The notes under the pieces were generated by a model that worked only from the letters and a program-made list of their open reading frames with translations, was not told the origin of the DNA and made no database searches. A program made the translations under genes and the position numbers. 64,000 bases of DNA from Variovorax paradoxus (GTDB lineage: Bacteria > Pseudomonadota > Gammaproteobacteria > Burkholderiales > Burkholderiaceae_C): assembly GCF_018614915.1 (NCBI RefSeq), contig NZ_JAGGNU010000012.1, positions 1 to 64,000 on the forward strand, in the 5' to 3' direction. Numbering within the stretch: position 1 is the stretch's first letter; every line of letters starts with the position of its first letter. Shown here one piece after another: positions 34,494 to 45,182 of the stretch.

Positions 34494-35756
34494 GTGCCCG
34501 CAGCAAGGCACACCACCGTGCCAGCCGAGCGTCCGGTAGCTGCCTCCGCGAGCCGCGTCGGCGGTCCGCAGGCCAAGCGAGACCACTATCCGACCCCGCA
34601 GGACCGCAGGCAGCTTGCAAGAACGATCCGTGCCCAGCAGCGCGCGCATGGCATCGAGCCGGTGCCCGAGCCGCAACAAGAAGAAACCGCCGGCTGGCAT
34701 GAATGGATGGCCGGTTGGGCCAGCTCGATCGGCGGCGCGTCTTCCGAGGTAGCTTCGTACATATGGGACCGCCTGCCGACCACCGAGACGCCATCGGAAG
34801 CGCCGGCGGCCAAGGCACCGAAAAAGCAGACGTTCCAGGCCGGACAGGGCGGCGTCATGGTGGCGGAGTTTGATTTCAGGAACGCAAAGGAGGGGCCGCG
34901 GACCCATCACGACGTTGTGCCCGAGCTTGAGCGCTTCCTCGGCAAGGGCAAGGTCCACGTCTTGCCCATGAATCAAGGAGGGGTGCCGTTCACGCGCAAC
35001 GAGGCCTTCGAGACGCCGCTCAAGATGATCACGTCCAGGGGTTCGGAACTCAACCCGCAGTATCGGCAGATCCACGCTAGCGCCCTAGAGTTCTTCAACC
35101 AGTCCGGGATAGCCCATGAACAGATTCCGCACAACCTCAATATGGCCAACTTCGAGTACGTGCCGTCGAGCAGGCTGCTGATCCTGGCCGACATCGGCAA
35201 TTCGAAGGTTTCTGAGCCCATCATTGTCAAGGAACTCAAGCGAGTCTTCGGCGACCCGAAGCACATCATCAAGCTGGAACTCAACATAGATCTGAAGGAC
35301 GAGTTGGGCGGCTACCTCTGCTACGACCTGGATCTCGCGTTTCACGCGACCAGGAACCGCGACGGCAAGGATGTCGCACTGATCTACGAGCCGTGCATCG
35401 TCGAGAACCCGACGGCCCCTCGCATGGGCCGCCAGCAGGTCCTGGACACGCTGCGCAAGCTGAAATTCGATGTCATCGAAATAAGCGCCGAGGATCAGCA
35501 CAATCTCGCCACCAACTGCCTGTCCGCCCTCGACGGCTCGGGGCGCCTGCTGTTCCCCAACAAGGACATCAGCGACAAACTGCGCTCCGATCTGGAGGCG
35601 CATGGCCTCACGCCGGTGTTCCCGCAGTCGAAGGAGGGACTGGGGAACAGGTATGCCAAAGGCGGTGCCTACGGAATCCATTGCCTCACCGTGAACCTGC
35701 GGCGTCCTCAGTCCGAGATCGAGCAGGCCGACGAGAAGAAGAAGAAGGAGTTGTGA
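34494..35756 (+). CDS. Candidate type III effector resembling guanidine-modifying (DDAH/arginine deiminase) enzymes
   Basis: 420 aa from a GTG. The N-terminal 115 residues are Pro/Ala-rich and disordered, then a globular domain follows. Its C-terminal half matches the amidinotransferase/DDAH pattern: YDLDLAFH (277-284), LATNCLSAL (338-346), and finally KGGAYGIHCLTVNL with the expected catalytic Cys397. Family enzymes attack the guanidinium carbon of arginine or arginine-like groups. The usual catalytic His of HLD is replaced by Asp278, so activity may be altered. A CesT-type chaperone gene lies just upstream. A strong ribosome site and ATG at 34430 are in another frame, so the 5' end may be frameshifted. 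The tail is Lys-rich. Confidence 0.65.
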   Translation: MPAARHTTVPAERPVAASASRVGGPQAKRDHYPTPQDRRQLARTIRAQQRAHGIEPVPEPQQEETAGWHEWMAGWASSIGGASSEVASYIWDRLPTTETPSEAPAAKAPKKQTFQAGQGGVMVAEFDFRNAKEGPRTHHDVVPELERFLGKGKVHVLPMNQGGVPFTRNEAFETPLKMITSRGSELNPQYRQIHASALEFFNQSGIAHEQIPHNLNMANFEYVPSSRLLILADIGNSKVSEPIIVKELKRVFGDPKHIIKLELNIDLKDELGGYLCYDLDLAFHATRNRDGKDVALIYEPCIVENPTAPRMGRQQVLDTLRKLKFDVIEISAEDQHNLATNCLSALDGSGRLLFPNKDISDKLRSDLEAHGLTPVFPQSKEGLGNRYAKGGAYGIHCLTVNLRRPQSEIEQADEKKKKEL

Positions 35757-35788
35757 AGGCCGACGGCCTGGCGCTCCAGCTCAGTCGC

Positions 35789-37612
35789 CTAGTGGTTGTC
35801 GCGCGGAATCCCGAAGGTCGCGTGGATCCTCTGGTACTTGACCGCGGGCTTGAGCACCATGCCTTCGGACAGCTCGTCGACGATGGCGCGCTGGATCTCC
35901 TGCCACGGCGTCTGACTCGGCGGATACGGATAGCCGCCGGCCGCCTCGAGCTTCGCGCGGCGCTTGGCCAACTCCTCCTCGGGCACCAGCATGTTCGCAG
36001 TGCGCTTCTTCAGATCGATGCGCACGCGGTCACCGGTCTGGAGCAGCGCGAGCCCGCCGCCCGTGGCGGCCTCCGGCGACGCGTTGAGGATCGAAGGCGA
36101 GCCCGAGGTGCCGGACTGCCGCCCGTCGCCGATGCAGGGCAGGGCCGTGATGCCCTTCTTCAGCAGGTAGTCGGGCGCGCGCATGTTCACCACCTCGGCC
36201 GCGCCGGGGTAGCCGACCGGCCCGACGCCGCGCATGCACAGGATGCTGTTTGCGTCGATCTTCATCTTCGGGTCGTCGATGCGGCGGTGGTAGTCCTCGG
36301 GCCCGTCGAACACGATGGCCGTGCCTTCGAAAGCCATCGGGTCGTTCGGATCTTCCAGGTAGCGCCCATGGAACTCCGGCGTGATCACGCTGGTCTTCAT
36401 GATCGCCGAATCGAACAGGTTGCCCTTGAGGTTGAGGAAGCCGGCGTTCTTCTTCATCGGCTTGGCGTAGGGAAAGATCACCTTGCGGTCGCTGGTGAAG
36501 CGGCCTTCGCAGTTCTCGGTCAGGGTCTTGCCGTTGGCCGTCAGCGCGGGCTGGATCTTGCCCTGGGCGATCAGCTCCGCGACCACGGCGGGCACGCCGC
36601 CGGCGCGGTAGTACTCCTCGCCGAGGTACTCGCCCGCGGGCTGCAGGTTGACGATCAGCGGGATCTTGTAGCCGTGCTTCTCCCAGTCGGCCGTCGTCAG
36701 CTCGACGCCGACGTGGCGCGCGATGGCGTTCAGGTGGATCGGCGCGTTGGTCGAGCCGCCGAGCGCCGAGTTGACGACGATCGCGTTCTCGAACGCGGCG
36801 CGCGTGAGGATGTCCGAGGGCTTGAGGTTCTCGCGCACCATCTCGACGATGCGCTTGCCCGTCATGTAGGCCATCTCCTGGCGGTCGCGGTAGGGCGCCG
36901 GAATCGCGGCGCTGCCCGGCAGCGTCATGCCCAGCGCCTCGGCCAGCGAGTTCATGGTCGAGGCGGTGCCCATGGTGTTGCAGTGGCCGGTCGACGGCGC
37001 CGAGGAGGCCACGAGTTTCAGGAAGCCCTCGTAGCCGATCTCGCCCGCGGCCATCAGCTCGCGCGCCTTCCAGACGATGGTGCCGGAGCCGGTGCGCTCG
37101 CCCTGGTACCAGCCGTTGAGCATCGGCCCCGAGTTGAGCGCGATCGCCGGGATGTCGACCGTGGCCGCCGCCATGATCTGCGCCGGCGTGGTCTTGTCGC
37201 AGCCGGTGGTCAGCACCACGCCGTCGATCGGATAGCCGTAGAGCACCTCGACCAGCGACAGGTACTGCAGGTTGCGGTCGAGCGCAGCGGTCGGGCGCTT
37301 GCAGGTTTCCTGGATCGGATGGATCGGGAACTCGAAGGCGATGCCGCCGGCATCGCGGATGCCCTCGCGTACGCGCTCGGCCAGCACCAGGTGGTGGCGG
37401 TTGCACGGCGCGATGTCCGAACCGGTCTGCGCGATGCCGATCATCGGACGGCCCGACTGGAGCTCGTCGAAGCCGAGGCCGAAGTTCATGGTGCGCTCGA
37501 TGTAGAGCGCCGTCATGTCGGCATTGGCCGGGTTGTCGAACCAGGCCTGGGAGCGCAGCGTCAGTGCGCGTTGCGGTGCGGCCTTGGCCTTGTTGTTTTT
37601 CTTCGGTTTCAT
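35789..37612 (-). CDS. IlvD/Edd-family dehydratase, sugar-acid type
   Basis: 607 aa. Three Cys that can hold the Fe-S cluster are visible in [19 protein letters not shown] and [15 protein letters not shown]. The substrate-side segment is [16 protein letters not shown]. The length and the ERTMNFG start fit the L-arabonate/D-fuconate/D-xylonate dehydratase branch rather than the branched-chain IlvD. These enzymes remove water from a sugar acid to give a 2-keto-3-deoxy acid. The start overlaps the stop of the DenD-like gene in ATGA, so both are translated together. The FCD regulator is just upstream. Confidence 0.88.
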   Translation of the reverse strand: MKPKKNNKAKAAPQRALTLRSQAWFDNPANADMTALYIERTMNFGLGFDELQSGRPMIGIAQTGSDIAPCNRHHLVLAERVREGIRDAGGIAFEFPIHPIQETCKRPTAALDRNLQYLSLVEVLYGYPIDGVVLTTGCDKTTPAQIMAAATVDIPAIALNSGPMLNGWYQGERTGSGTIVWKARELMAAGEIGYEGFLKLVASSAPSTGHCNTMGTASTMNSLAEALGMTLPGSAAIPAPYRDRQEMAYMTGKRIVEMVRENLKPSDILTRAAFENAIVVNSALGGSTNAPIHLNAIARHVGVELTTADWEKHGYKIPLIVNLQPAGEYLGEEYYRAGGVPAVVAELIAQGKIQPALTANGKTLTENCEGRFTSDRKVIFPYAKPMKKNAGFLNLKGNLFDSAIMKTSVITPEFHGRYLEDPNDPMAFEGTAIVFDGPEDYHRRIDDPKMKIDANSILCMRGVGPVGYPGAAEVVNMRAPDYLLKKGITALPCIGDGRQSGTSGSPSILNASPEAATGGGLALLQTGDRVRIDLKKRTANMLVPEEELAKRRAKLEAAGGYPYPPSQTPWQEIQRAIVDELSEGMVLKPAVKYQRIHATFGIPRDNH

Positions 37613-38628
37613 CGGGAGAGGCCTTTCAGGGTCTGGTCGGCGTTGGGCAGGGCGCGGCAGTCGTCGATGTACTGCCGGACGATGTCGGCGAAGTTGTCGT
37701 GCGGGTGCAGGCCGAGGCGCGCGGCGCGCGCCGCCGTCGCGCCGCCGGGCCAGTTGGCGACGATGCCGGCGATGCGCTCGTCGCGCTCGAAGCGCACGCG
37801 CGCGCGCACCTCGGGGCCGGCCACCTCCTCCAGCGCGTCGAGCATGTCGCTGACGCGCACGTTGAGCGCCGGCAGATTCAGCGCGGTGCGGCCGCAGAAG
37901 GCTTCGCGGCTGGCCTCGTAGACGGCGATCAGCCCGTCGACGGTGCGCGAGGGCGAGGACATCGGATGCGACACATCGGGCGAGACCGGGCAGATGGCTT
38001 CCACGCCCGCCAGCGGCTCGCGGATGATGCCGCTGAAGAAGGAAGAAGCCGCGGCGTTGGGCCGGCCGGGGCGCACGGTCACCGTCATGAGCCGCGCGGC
38101 GCGGCCGTCGATGTAGCCCTTGCGCGTGTAGTCGGCGACGAGGTGCTCGCAGATCAGCTTCTGCGTGCCGTAGGAGGTTTGCGGCGCGGGCAGCGTGTCG
38201 TCGGCGACGAGCTTGGGCAGCGGCACGGCCGGATCGGGACCGAAGACGGCGACCGAGCTCGAGAACACCAGCCGGGTGGGCTTGCCGCCGGCCGCGACGT
38301 TCGCGCGCAGCGCATCGAGCAGGGCGCGCGTGCTGTCCAGGTTGGAGCGCAGGCCGAGCTCGAAATCGACCTCGCACTCGCCCGACACGGCCGAGGCGAG
38401 GTGGAAGATGCCGTCGAAAGCCTCGGTGCGCAGGGCCTCGGTCTGCGCGAGCAGGGGGCCGGTGCGGCCCTCGACGCGCGCATCCGCCAGCAGGTCGGCC
38501 GGCGGCGGCGCGATGTCGGTCAGGACCATGCGGTCGATGCGCTCGCCGGCCAGGGTGCCGCGCGCGAGCAGCGTGCGTGCGAGGCGTGCGCCGACAAAGC
38601 CGCCGCCTCCGGTGATCAGCAGTTTCAT
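37609..38628 (-). CDS. NAD-dependent epimerase/dehydratase, D-erythronate dehydrogenase (DenD)-like
   Basis: 339 aa extended SDR. The Rossmann motif is [15 protein letters not shown], and the catalytic trio lies in [11 protein letters not shown] (Ser) and [12 protein letters not shown] (Tyr and Lys). The segment [19 protein letters not shown] is typical of DenD and its relatives, which oxidise a four-carbon acid such as D-erythronate at C2. Pairing with an IlvD/Edd dehydratase rather than with otnK/otnC kinase-decarboxylase genes suggests a different sugar-acid route. It follows the FCD regulator gene by 13 bp. Confidence 0.82.
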   Translation of the reverse strand: MKLLITGGGGFVGARLARTLLARGTLAGERIDRMVLTDIAPPPADLLADARVEGRTGPLLAQTEALRTEAFDGIFHLASAVSGECEVDFELGLRSNLDSTRALLDALRANVAAGGKPTRLVFSSSVAVFGPDPAVPLPKLVADDTLPAPQTSYGTQKLICEHLVADYTRKGYIDGRAARLMTVTVRPGRPNAAASSFFSGIIREPLAGVEAICPVSPDVSHPMSSPSRTVDGLIAVYEASREAFCGRTALNLPALNVRVSDMLDALEEVAGPEVRARVRFERDERIAGIVANWPGGATAARAARLGLHPHDNFADIVRQYIDDCRALPNADQTLKGLSR

Positions 38629-38641
38629 GATGGGTTCTCCT

Positions 38642-39457
38642 TCATCTGTGGGTTCGTGGCTTCGCCTGTGTCTTTTGTCGCCGGCCGGAAATGATCCCGC
38701 CCTCCACCAGCCGGTCTTCGCCGCGCAGCAGGTGCTGGGTGGCGTGGTGGCGCGCCGCGGCCGGGTCGCGCGCGGCGATGGCCTCGACGATGGCGCGGTG
38801 CTCCAGCTGCACCGCCTCCATGAAGTCCTTGCGGCGGGCTTCGTTGCCGCGCGTGATGCGCATGCCTTCGCGCAGGTACTGCTCGAGAAAGCCGAGCAGC
38901 AGCCGGAACTGCGGGTTGCCGGCCGACTCGCCGATGATGCGGTGGAAAGCCAGGTCCTCGGCCACGCCGTCGCGGCCCGCGGCGACGGCGGCGTCGATGG
39001 CCTTCAGCGCGCGCCGCAGCGCCGCGACGTGGCTGCGGCTCGCACGCTCGGCCGCCAGCGCGGCGATCTCGCCCTCGAGCACCCGCCGCACCTCCACCAC
39101 GTGCACCACGGCCTGCACCGATTCGAGCACGCGCGGGTCGAAGGCCAGCGGCTGGTTCTGCGGCGTGGGCGCCACGTAGACGCCCGAGCCCTGCCTCGAC
39201 ACCACCAGCGAGCGCGACTTGAGCTGGTGCACCGCCTCGCGCACCACCGTGCGCGAGACGCCGTGCGTGGCCGCCAGCTGCTGCTCGGTGGGCAGGCGAT
39301 CGCCGGGCGCCAGCTCGCCGGATTCGATCAGCGCGCCCAAGCGCAGCGCCAGGCGGTCGGACAGCCGATCGGCTGCCGACCGCAGGGGTTCGGAGGAAGG
39401 GGCGGGCGCCCGCGCGGGCGTTGCGGAATGAAGCACGGTTATCAGGTCATCATACAA
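38642..39457 (-). CDS. FadR-subfamily (GntR/FCD) transcription regulator
   Basis: 271 aa. The winged helix LGALIESGELAPGDRLPTEQ with VSRTVVREAVHQLKSRSLV is typical GntR. The C-terminal all-helical FCD domain has the metal/ligand His pattern (EDLAFHRIIGESAGN, HHATQHLL). FCD regulators generally respond to sugar acids. The start is uncertain: a TTG at 39457, or a GTG at 39436. A half-site TTGTATGAT lies at the start codon, similar to operators of this subfamily, so self-control is plausible. It is divergent from the ABC importer with 131 bp between. Confidence 0.85.
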   Translation of the reverse strand: MYDDLITVLHSATPARAPAPSSEPLRSAADRLSDRLALRLGALIESGELAPGDRLPTEQQLAATHGVSRTVVREAVHQLKSRSLVVSRQGSGVYVAPTPQNQPLAFDPRVLESVQAVVHVVEVRRVLEGEIAALAAERASRSHVAALRRALKAIDAAVAAGRDGVAEDLAFHRIIGESAGNPQFRLLLGFLEQYLREGMRITRGNEARRKDFMEAVQLEHRAIVEAIAARDPAAARHHATQHLLRGEDRLVEGGIISGRRQKTQAKPRTHR

Positions 39458-39588
39458 ATCTTCGGGGGTTAACGCGTACCGGTTTGCCCTGATAGCGACG
39501 CGGCGACCCAGTACCGATACTGCGCGGCTGCGATGCGGAGGCTCCAGCCATCGCCCGCAGGCTTCGCGAAACTTCAGGATTCCAGTGC

Positions 39589-40662
<1,074 letters not shown>

Positions 40663-40704
40663 ATCGTTCATCGGCAGTCCGTTCAAAACACGAAGGAGAC
40701 ATGA

Positions 40705-42033
40705 ATGACTGAGTTCAATCGCCGCAGGTTTCTGGAAGGCTCCGCCGGCGTCGCCGCCGCGGCCACGCTCGGCACCGGCACCGCGCTCTTCTCCACGGCT
40801 GCCAGCGCGCAGTCGACGACCTTCAAGCCCGAGAAAGGCGCCACGCTGCGCGTGCTGCGCTGGAGCCGCTTCGTGCAGGGCGACATCGACGCCTACATGG
40901 CCAACGTGAAGAAGTTCACCGAGGCCTCGGGCGTGCAGGTGCGCGTCGACAACGAGACCTGGGAGGACGTGCGGCCCAAGGCGGCGGTGGCGGCCAACAC
41001 GGGCGCCGGGCCGGACATCATCCTGTCGACCAACGACGATGCCAACCTCTACCCGGAGAAGCTGCTCGACGTCACCGACCTGTGCACCTACCTCGGCCGC
41101 AAGTACGGTGGCTGGTACCCGGGGTGCGAGGCCTACCTGCGGCCCGACGGCAAGAGGTGGATCGGCGTGCCGCTCGGCACCGCCGGCGCGATGCTGGTGT
41201 ACCGCCAGAGCCACCTGAAGGCGGCCGGCTTCGACACCTTCCCGAAGGACACGAACGCCTTCCTCGAGCTGCTCAAGGCGTTGAAGACGAAAGGCACGCC
41301 CGCCGGCTTCGCGCTCGGCAACGCCACCGGCGACGGGCTGTGGACCAACTGGCTGATCTGGTCGCATGGCGGCAAGCTCGTCGACAAGAACAACAAGGTC
41401 GTCATCGACAGCCCGGAGACCATCAAGGCGCTCGAGTACGCCAAGGAGATGTACGCCACCTTTGCGCCCGGCACGCTGTCGTGGCTGGACCCGAACAACA
41501 ACAAGGCCTTCCTCGACGGCCAGATCAGCCTCACCAACAACGGCATCTCGATCTACTACGCGACCAAGAACTCCAAGGACGACAAGCTCAAGGAGATGGC
41601 GCAAGACATCAACCATTCGCCCTACCCGATCGGGCCGGCGGGCGTGCCGACCGAGTCGCACCTGTTCTTCAACCAGATGGTCATGAAGTACACGAAGTAC
41701 CCGCAGGCCGCCAAGGAGTACCTGCGCTTCATGATGGAACAGGAGCAGTTCGACCCGTGGCTGCAGGCCGCAGGCGGCTACATCTCGCAGCCGCTCGCAG
41801 CCTACGAGAAGAGCGTCGTCTGGACCGTCGACCCGAAACACACGCCGTACCGCGACTGCACGAAGAACATGCGGCCGACCGGCTACGAGGGCAAGCTCGG
41901 GTATGCGTCGGCCGGCGCCGGCGCGGACTTCATCGTGACGAACATGGTGGCCGAGGCGGCCAGCGGCTCCAAGTCGCCCAAGGAAGCCGCCGAACGGGCG
42001 CAGAAGCGTGCCGAACGCTACTACAAGGTCTGA
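40705..42033 (+). CDS. Sugar ABC transporter substrate-binding protein (CUT1), Tat-type signal
   Basis: 442 aa. The N-terminus FNRRRFLEGSAGVAAAATLG carries a twin-arginine motif (RRRFL), so it is probably exported folded by Tat. The mature part shows the family-1 extracellular solute-binding pattern (KGATLRVLRWSRF near its start, AAVAANTGAGPDIIL further on). AAGGAG sits upstream of the ATG. The ligand is likely a sugar or polyol linked to the neighbouring sugar-acid genes. The downstream permease gene overlaps its end. Confidence 0.9.
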   Translation: MTEFNRRRFLEGSAGVAAAATLGTGTALFSTAASAQSTTFKPEKGATLRVLRWSRFVQGDIDAYMANVKKFTEASGVQVRVDNETWEDVRPKAAVAANTGAGPDIILSTNDDANLYPEKLLDVTDLCTYLGRKYGGWYPGCEAYLRPDGKRWIGVPLGTAGAMLVYRQSHLKAAGFDTFPKDTNAFLELLKALKTKGTPAGFALGNATGDGLWTNWLIWSHGGKLVDKNNKVVIDSPETIKALEYAKEMYATFAPGTLSWLDPNNNKAFLDGQISLTNNGISIYYATKNSKDDKLKEMAQDINHSPYPIGPAGVPTESHLFFNQMVMKYTKYPQAAKEYLRFMMEQEQFDPWLQAAGGYISQPLAAYEKSVVWTVDPKHTPYRDCTKNMRPTGYEGKLGYASAGAGADFIVTNMVAEAASGSKSPKEAAERAQKRAERYYKV

Positions 42034-42970
42034 GCCCGCCGCGGACGCGCCCGAGGCGGCGCGCCCGTGGAGGGCGCGGCTGGCCGACAGCCGCAACTTC
42101 CTCGGCCTGCTCTTCATGCTGCCGGCGGCGGGGCTGCTGCTGCTGTTCCTCACCTATCCGCTCGGCCTGGGCGTCTGGCTCGGCTTCACCGACACCAAGG
42201 TCGGGCGCGGCGGGCAGTGGATCGGCTTCGAGAACTACGAGTTCCTGTGGGGCGACGCGGTCACGCGCCTCGCGCTCTTCAACACGCTGCTCTACACGGT
42301 GGTGGCGAGCGTGTTCAAGTTCGTGCTGGGGCTGTGGCTGGCGCTCTTGCTCAACAAGAACCTCCGGCTGAAGACCTTCTTTCGCGCCGTCATCCTCCTG
42401 CCCTACATCGTGCCGACGGCGCTGTCGGCCATCGCCTTCTGGTGGATCTACGACTCGCAGTTCTCGATCGTCAGCTGGGCGCTGATGAAGATGGGGCTGA
42501 TCGACCGCTACATCGATTTCCTCGGCGACCCGTGGAATGCGCGCTGGTCGGTGATCGCGGCCAATGTGTGGCGCGGCATCCCCTTCGTCGCCATCACGCT
42601 CTTGGCCGGGCTGCAGACCATCTCGCCCTCGTACTACGAGGCCTCGGCCATCGACGGCGCGTCGCCCTGGCAGCAGTTCCGGCATGTCACGCTGCCGCTC
42701 CTGACGCCGATCATCGCGGTGGTGATGACCTTCTCGGTGCTCTTCACCTTCACCGACTTCCAGCTCATCTACGTGATCACGCGCGGCGGGCCGCTGAACG
42801 CGACGCACCTGATGGCCACGCTGTCATTCCAGCGCGCGATCTCGGGCGGCGCGCTGGGCGAGGGCGCGGCCATCGCCATCGCGATGGTGCCCTTCCTGCT
42901 GGCCTGCGTGCTGTTCAGCTACTTCGGCCTGCAGCGCCGCAAGTGGCAGCAAGGAGGGTCCGACAAATGA
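42008..42970 (+). CDS. Sugar ABC transporter permease, MalF/UgpA type
   Basis: 320 aa with six main membrane segments. The EAA loop that docks the ATPase is YYEASAIDGASPWQQFRHVTLP. It begins at a GTG 26 nt inside the preceding gene, with no strong ribosome site, so it probably depends on translation of that gene. Its end overlaps the next permease start in ATGA. Confidence 0.9.
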   Translation: MPNATTRSEPAADAPEAARPWRARLADSRNFLGLLFMLPAAGLLLLFLTYPLGLGVWLGFTDTKVGRGGQWIGFENYEFLWGDAVTRLALFNTLLYTVVASVFKFVLGLWLALLLNKNLRLKTFFRAVILLPYIVPTALSAIAFWWIYDSQFSIVSWALMKMGLIDRYIDFLGDPWNARWSVIAANVWRGIPFVAITLLAGLQTISPSYYEASAIDGASPWQQFRHVTLPLLTPIIAVVMTFSVLFTFTDFQLIYVITRGGPLNATHLMATLSFQRAISGGALGEGAAIAIAMVPFLLACVLFSYFGLQRRKWQQGGSDK

Positions 42971-43854
42971 GCGCCAAGGCCACAGCAACGACCACGGCCG
43001 ACATGGTCGGCATGAGCTATCTCGAATCGGTGCCGCGCAAGGTGGTGACGGTGTACCTGCCGCTGGTGGTGTTCCTGATCGTGCTGCTGTTCCCGTTCTA
43101 CTGGATGGCGATCACCTCGGTGAAGCCGGATGCCGAGCTGCTGACGCGCGAGGGCAACCCCTTCTGGGTGGTGGCGCCGACGCTGGCGCACTTCCACAAG
43201 CTGCTGTTCGAAACCTCGTACCCGCAGTGGATCTGGAACACGCTGCTGGTGTCGGTGGTGTCGACCTTCTTCTCGCTCGCCTGCTCGGTGTTCGCGGCGT
43301 ATGCGATCGAGCGGCTGCGCTTCAACGGCTCGCGGCAGGTGGGGCTGGCGATCTTCCTGGCCTACCTGGTGCCGCCGTCGATCCTGTTCATCCCGCTCGC
43401 CAACGTGGTGTTCGGCCTCGGCCTGTTCGACACGCGGCTGGCGCTGATCCTGACCTACCCGACCTTCCTGATCCCCTTCTGCACCTGGCTCCTGATGGGC
43501 TACTTCCGCTCGATCCCCTTCGAGCTGGAGGAGTGCGCGCTGATCGACGGCGCGAACCGCTGGCAGATCCTGGTGAAGATCGTGCTGCCGCTGGCCGTGC
43601 CGGGCCTGATCTCGGCCGGCATCTTCGCCTTCACCCTGTCGTGGAACGAGTTCATCTACGCGCTGACCTTCGTCTCCTCGTCCGAGATCAAGACCGTGCC
43701 GGTGGGGGTCGTGACCGAGCTGGTGCAGGGCGACGTCTACCAGTGGGGGCCGCTGATGGCCGGCGCGCTGCTGGGCTCGCTGCCGGTGGCCTTCATCTAC
43801 TCCTTCTTCGTCGAGTACTACGTCTCGGGGTTGACGGGGTCGGTGAAGGAGTGA
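42967..43854 (+). CDS. Sugar ABC transporter permease, MalG/UgpE type
   Basis: 295 aa with six membrane segments. The EAA loop is LEECALIDGANRWQILVKIVLP. The start overlaps the upstream stop in ATGA. It forms the channel heterodimer with the preceding permease and is the last gene of the importer, 28 bp from the convergent cytochrome gene. No terminator hairpin is clear in that gap. Confidence 0.92.
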   Translation: MSAKATATTTADMVGMSYLESVPRKVVTVYLPLVVFLIVLLFPFYWMAITSVKPDAELLTREGNPFWVVAPTLAHFHKLLFETSYPQWIWNTLLVSVVSTFFSLACSVFAAYAIERLRFNGSRQVGLAIFLAYLVPPSILFIPLANVVFGLGLFDTRLALILTYPTFLIPFCTWLLMGYFRSIPFELEECALIDGANRWQILVKIVLPLAVPGLISAGIFAFTLSWNEFIYALTFVSSSEIKTVPVGVVTELVQGDVYQWGPLMAGALLGSLPVAFIYSFFVEYYVSGLTGSVKE

Positions 43855-43882
43855 GGGATCTTTCGCTGCGCCTCATTGCGAC

Positions 43883-45142
43883 TTACTGCGACTTCAGGTA
43901 CTGGGCCAGATCTGCAATCTCCTGTGGGCTGAGCCCCAGCGATCTCCTGCTGTTGTAGGTGGAGGCGACCTCCTCGAGCGTGGCGGCCGATCCGTCGTGG
44001 AAGTAGGGCGCGTGCTGCCAGACGCCGCGCAGCGGCGAGCTGCGGTACATCTTGGTCGCCGACCGGGAGGCGTAGCTCGACGTTTCCGGCTCCGCCATCG
44101 AGTCGCCGGGCGGATGCAGCGTCGAGTTGGCATCCGTGAAGAGGGCGCCGCTGTGGCAGCTCACGCACTTTCCTGCGCCATCGAAGACCAGCTTGCCCCG
44201 CACGGCCGCGGCGGCGTCGAAACTGCCCGCCGGCGCAGCGGGCGCCTTCAAGGACAACTGATAGGCCTGCAGCGCGGGCAACTTGCTCGTGACCAGGTCC
44301 GTGGTGCCGTTGGTGATGTTCAGGTTCAGGCGCGGCTCGGAGAAGCTTCCCTGGCCGCCCATCTGGGTCACGGCCACATACCGGTTCCAGTAAGCGATCT
44401 CGGCGCCGTCGCCGGTGAAGGTCACGCTGTGAATGCCCTCCAGTCCATAGGCCGGCGGGATGACCACCGGCTTGTTCAGGCCATCGATGTTGAAGCGCGG
44501 GTCGTACTTGCCCTTGCCCCAGGAGAGGTAGACGGCCTTCCTGGCGGCGTTCACCGAGGGGGACAGCGCGATGATGGCGCCCGGATTCAGGTCCCGGTTG
44601 GGCCAGCCGTCGAGCCGCTTGCCGATGCCCGGCGCGAAAGAATTGTCGACGGTCGAGTGGCAGAGGGCGCAGGTCACGCCGACGCGGGTCAGCGCATCCT
44701 TGCCGCCTACCGTCTGCACAGTGCCTTTGAGGCCGACCACGGCGTCCAGCTTCAGCAAGGCGACGGTCGTGGCGGGACTTGCGAGATCGACACTTCCATC
44801 CTTGATGCCCTTCACCACCTCCGGCGGCAGCGCCTCGGCGTCGACCTTGAGCCCGACCGCCAGCGCGGCCACGGGACTGACCGCGGCGCTGATGACCTCG
44901 TGGATCCGCAGCGTGTCGGTCCAATGGGCTTCGTCGCCGAAGGTGTCGAAGCGGAAGATCTGCTTGCCTTGTGCGACGAGCGCGGCTTGCTCGGCTGCCG
45001 GGCCGCCGGCGCCCCCCGTGCCACCGCCACCGCCACCACCGCCGCCCCCGCCGCCGCACGCGACGGTCAGCGCGGCAGCGACCGCGACCGCGCCGGTTGC
45101 AACTCCATTCACTTTCGGCCATTCGCGGCGCGGGGTGGTCAT
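43883..45142 (-). CDS. Di-haem c-type cytochrome lipoprotein, cytochrome-c-peroxidase-like
   Basis: 419 aa. A lipobox ALTVACGGG is followed by twelve Gly. Two haem c motifs, CALCH and CVSCH, lie about 210 residues apart, and MYRSSPLRGVWQHAPYFHDG is typical of the MauG/CcpA di-haem family C-terminal domain. It should be anchored in the periplasm and carry out a peroxidase or other electron-transfer reaction. AAAGGAG lies 7 nt before the ATG. It is 40 bp downstream of an ECF sigma factor gene on the same strand. Confidence 0.85.
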   Translation of the reverse strand: MTTPRREWPKVNGVATGAVAVAAALTVACGGGGGGGGGGGGTGGAGGPAAEQAALVAQGKQIFRFDTFGDEAHWTDTLRIHEVISAAVSPVAALAVGLKVDAEALPPEVVKGIKDGSVDLASPATTVALLKLDAVVGLKGTVQTVGGKDALTRVGVTCALCHSTVDNSFAPGIGKRLDGWPNRDLNPGAIIALSPSVNAARKAVYLSWGKGKYDPRFNIDGLNKPVVIPPAYGLEGIHSVTFTGDGAEIAYWNRYVAVTQMGGQGSFSEPRLNLNITNGTTDLVTSKLPALQAYQLSLKAPAAPAGSFDAAAAVRGKLVFDGAGKCVSCHSGALFTDANSTLHPPGDSMAEPETSSYASRSATKMYRSSPLRGVWQHAPYFHDGSAATLEEVASTYNSRRSLGLSPQEIADLAQYLKSQ

Positions 45143-45182
45143 GCGGAGCTCCTTTCGCAGCGCTGGGCTGCAGGGCCGGATG

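Noticed and set aside
39446..39459. Full FCD-regulator operator at the regulator's start
   Set aside because: Only one good half-site (TTGTATGAT) is present and the second half does not match, so it is mentioned only under the gene.
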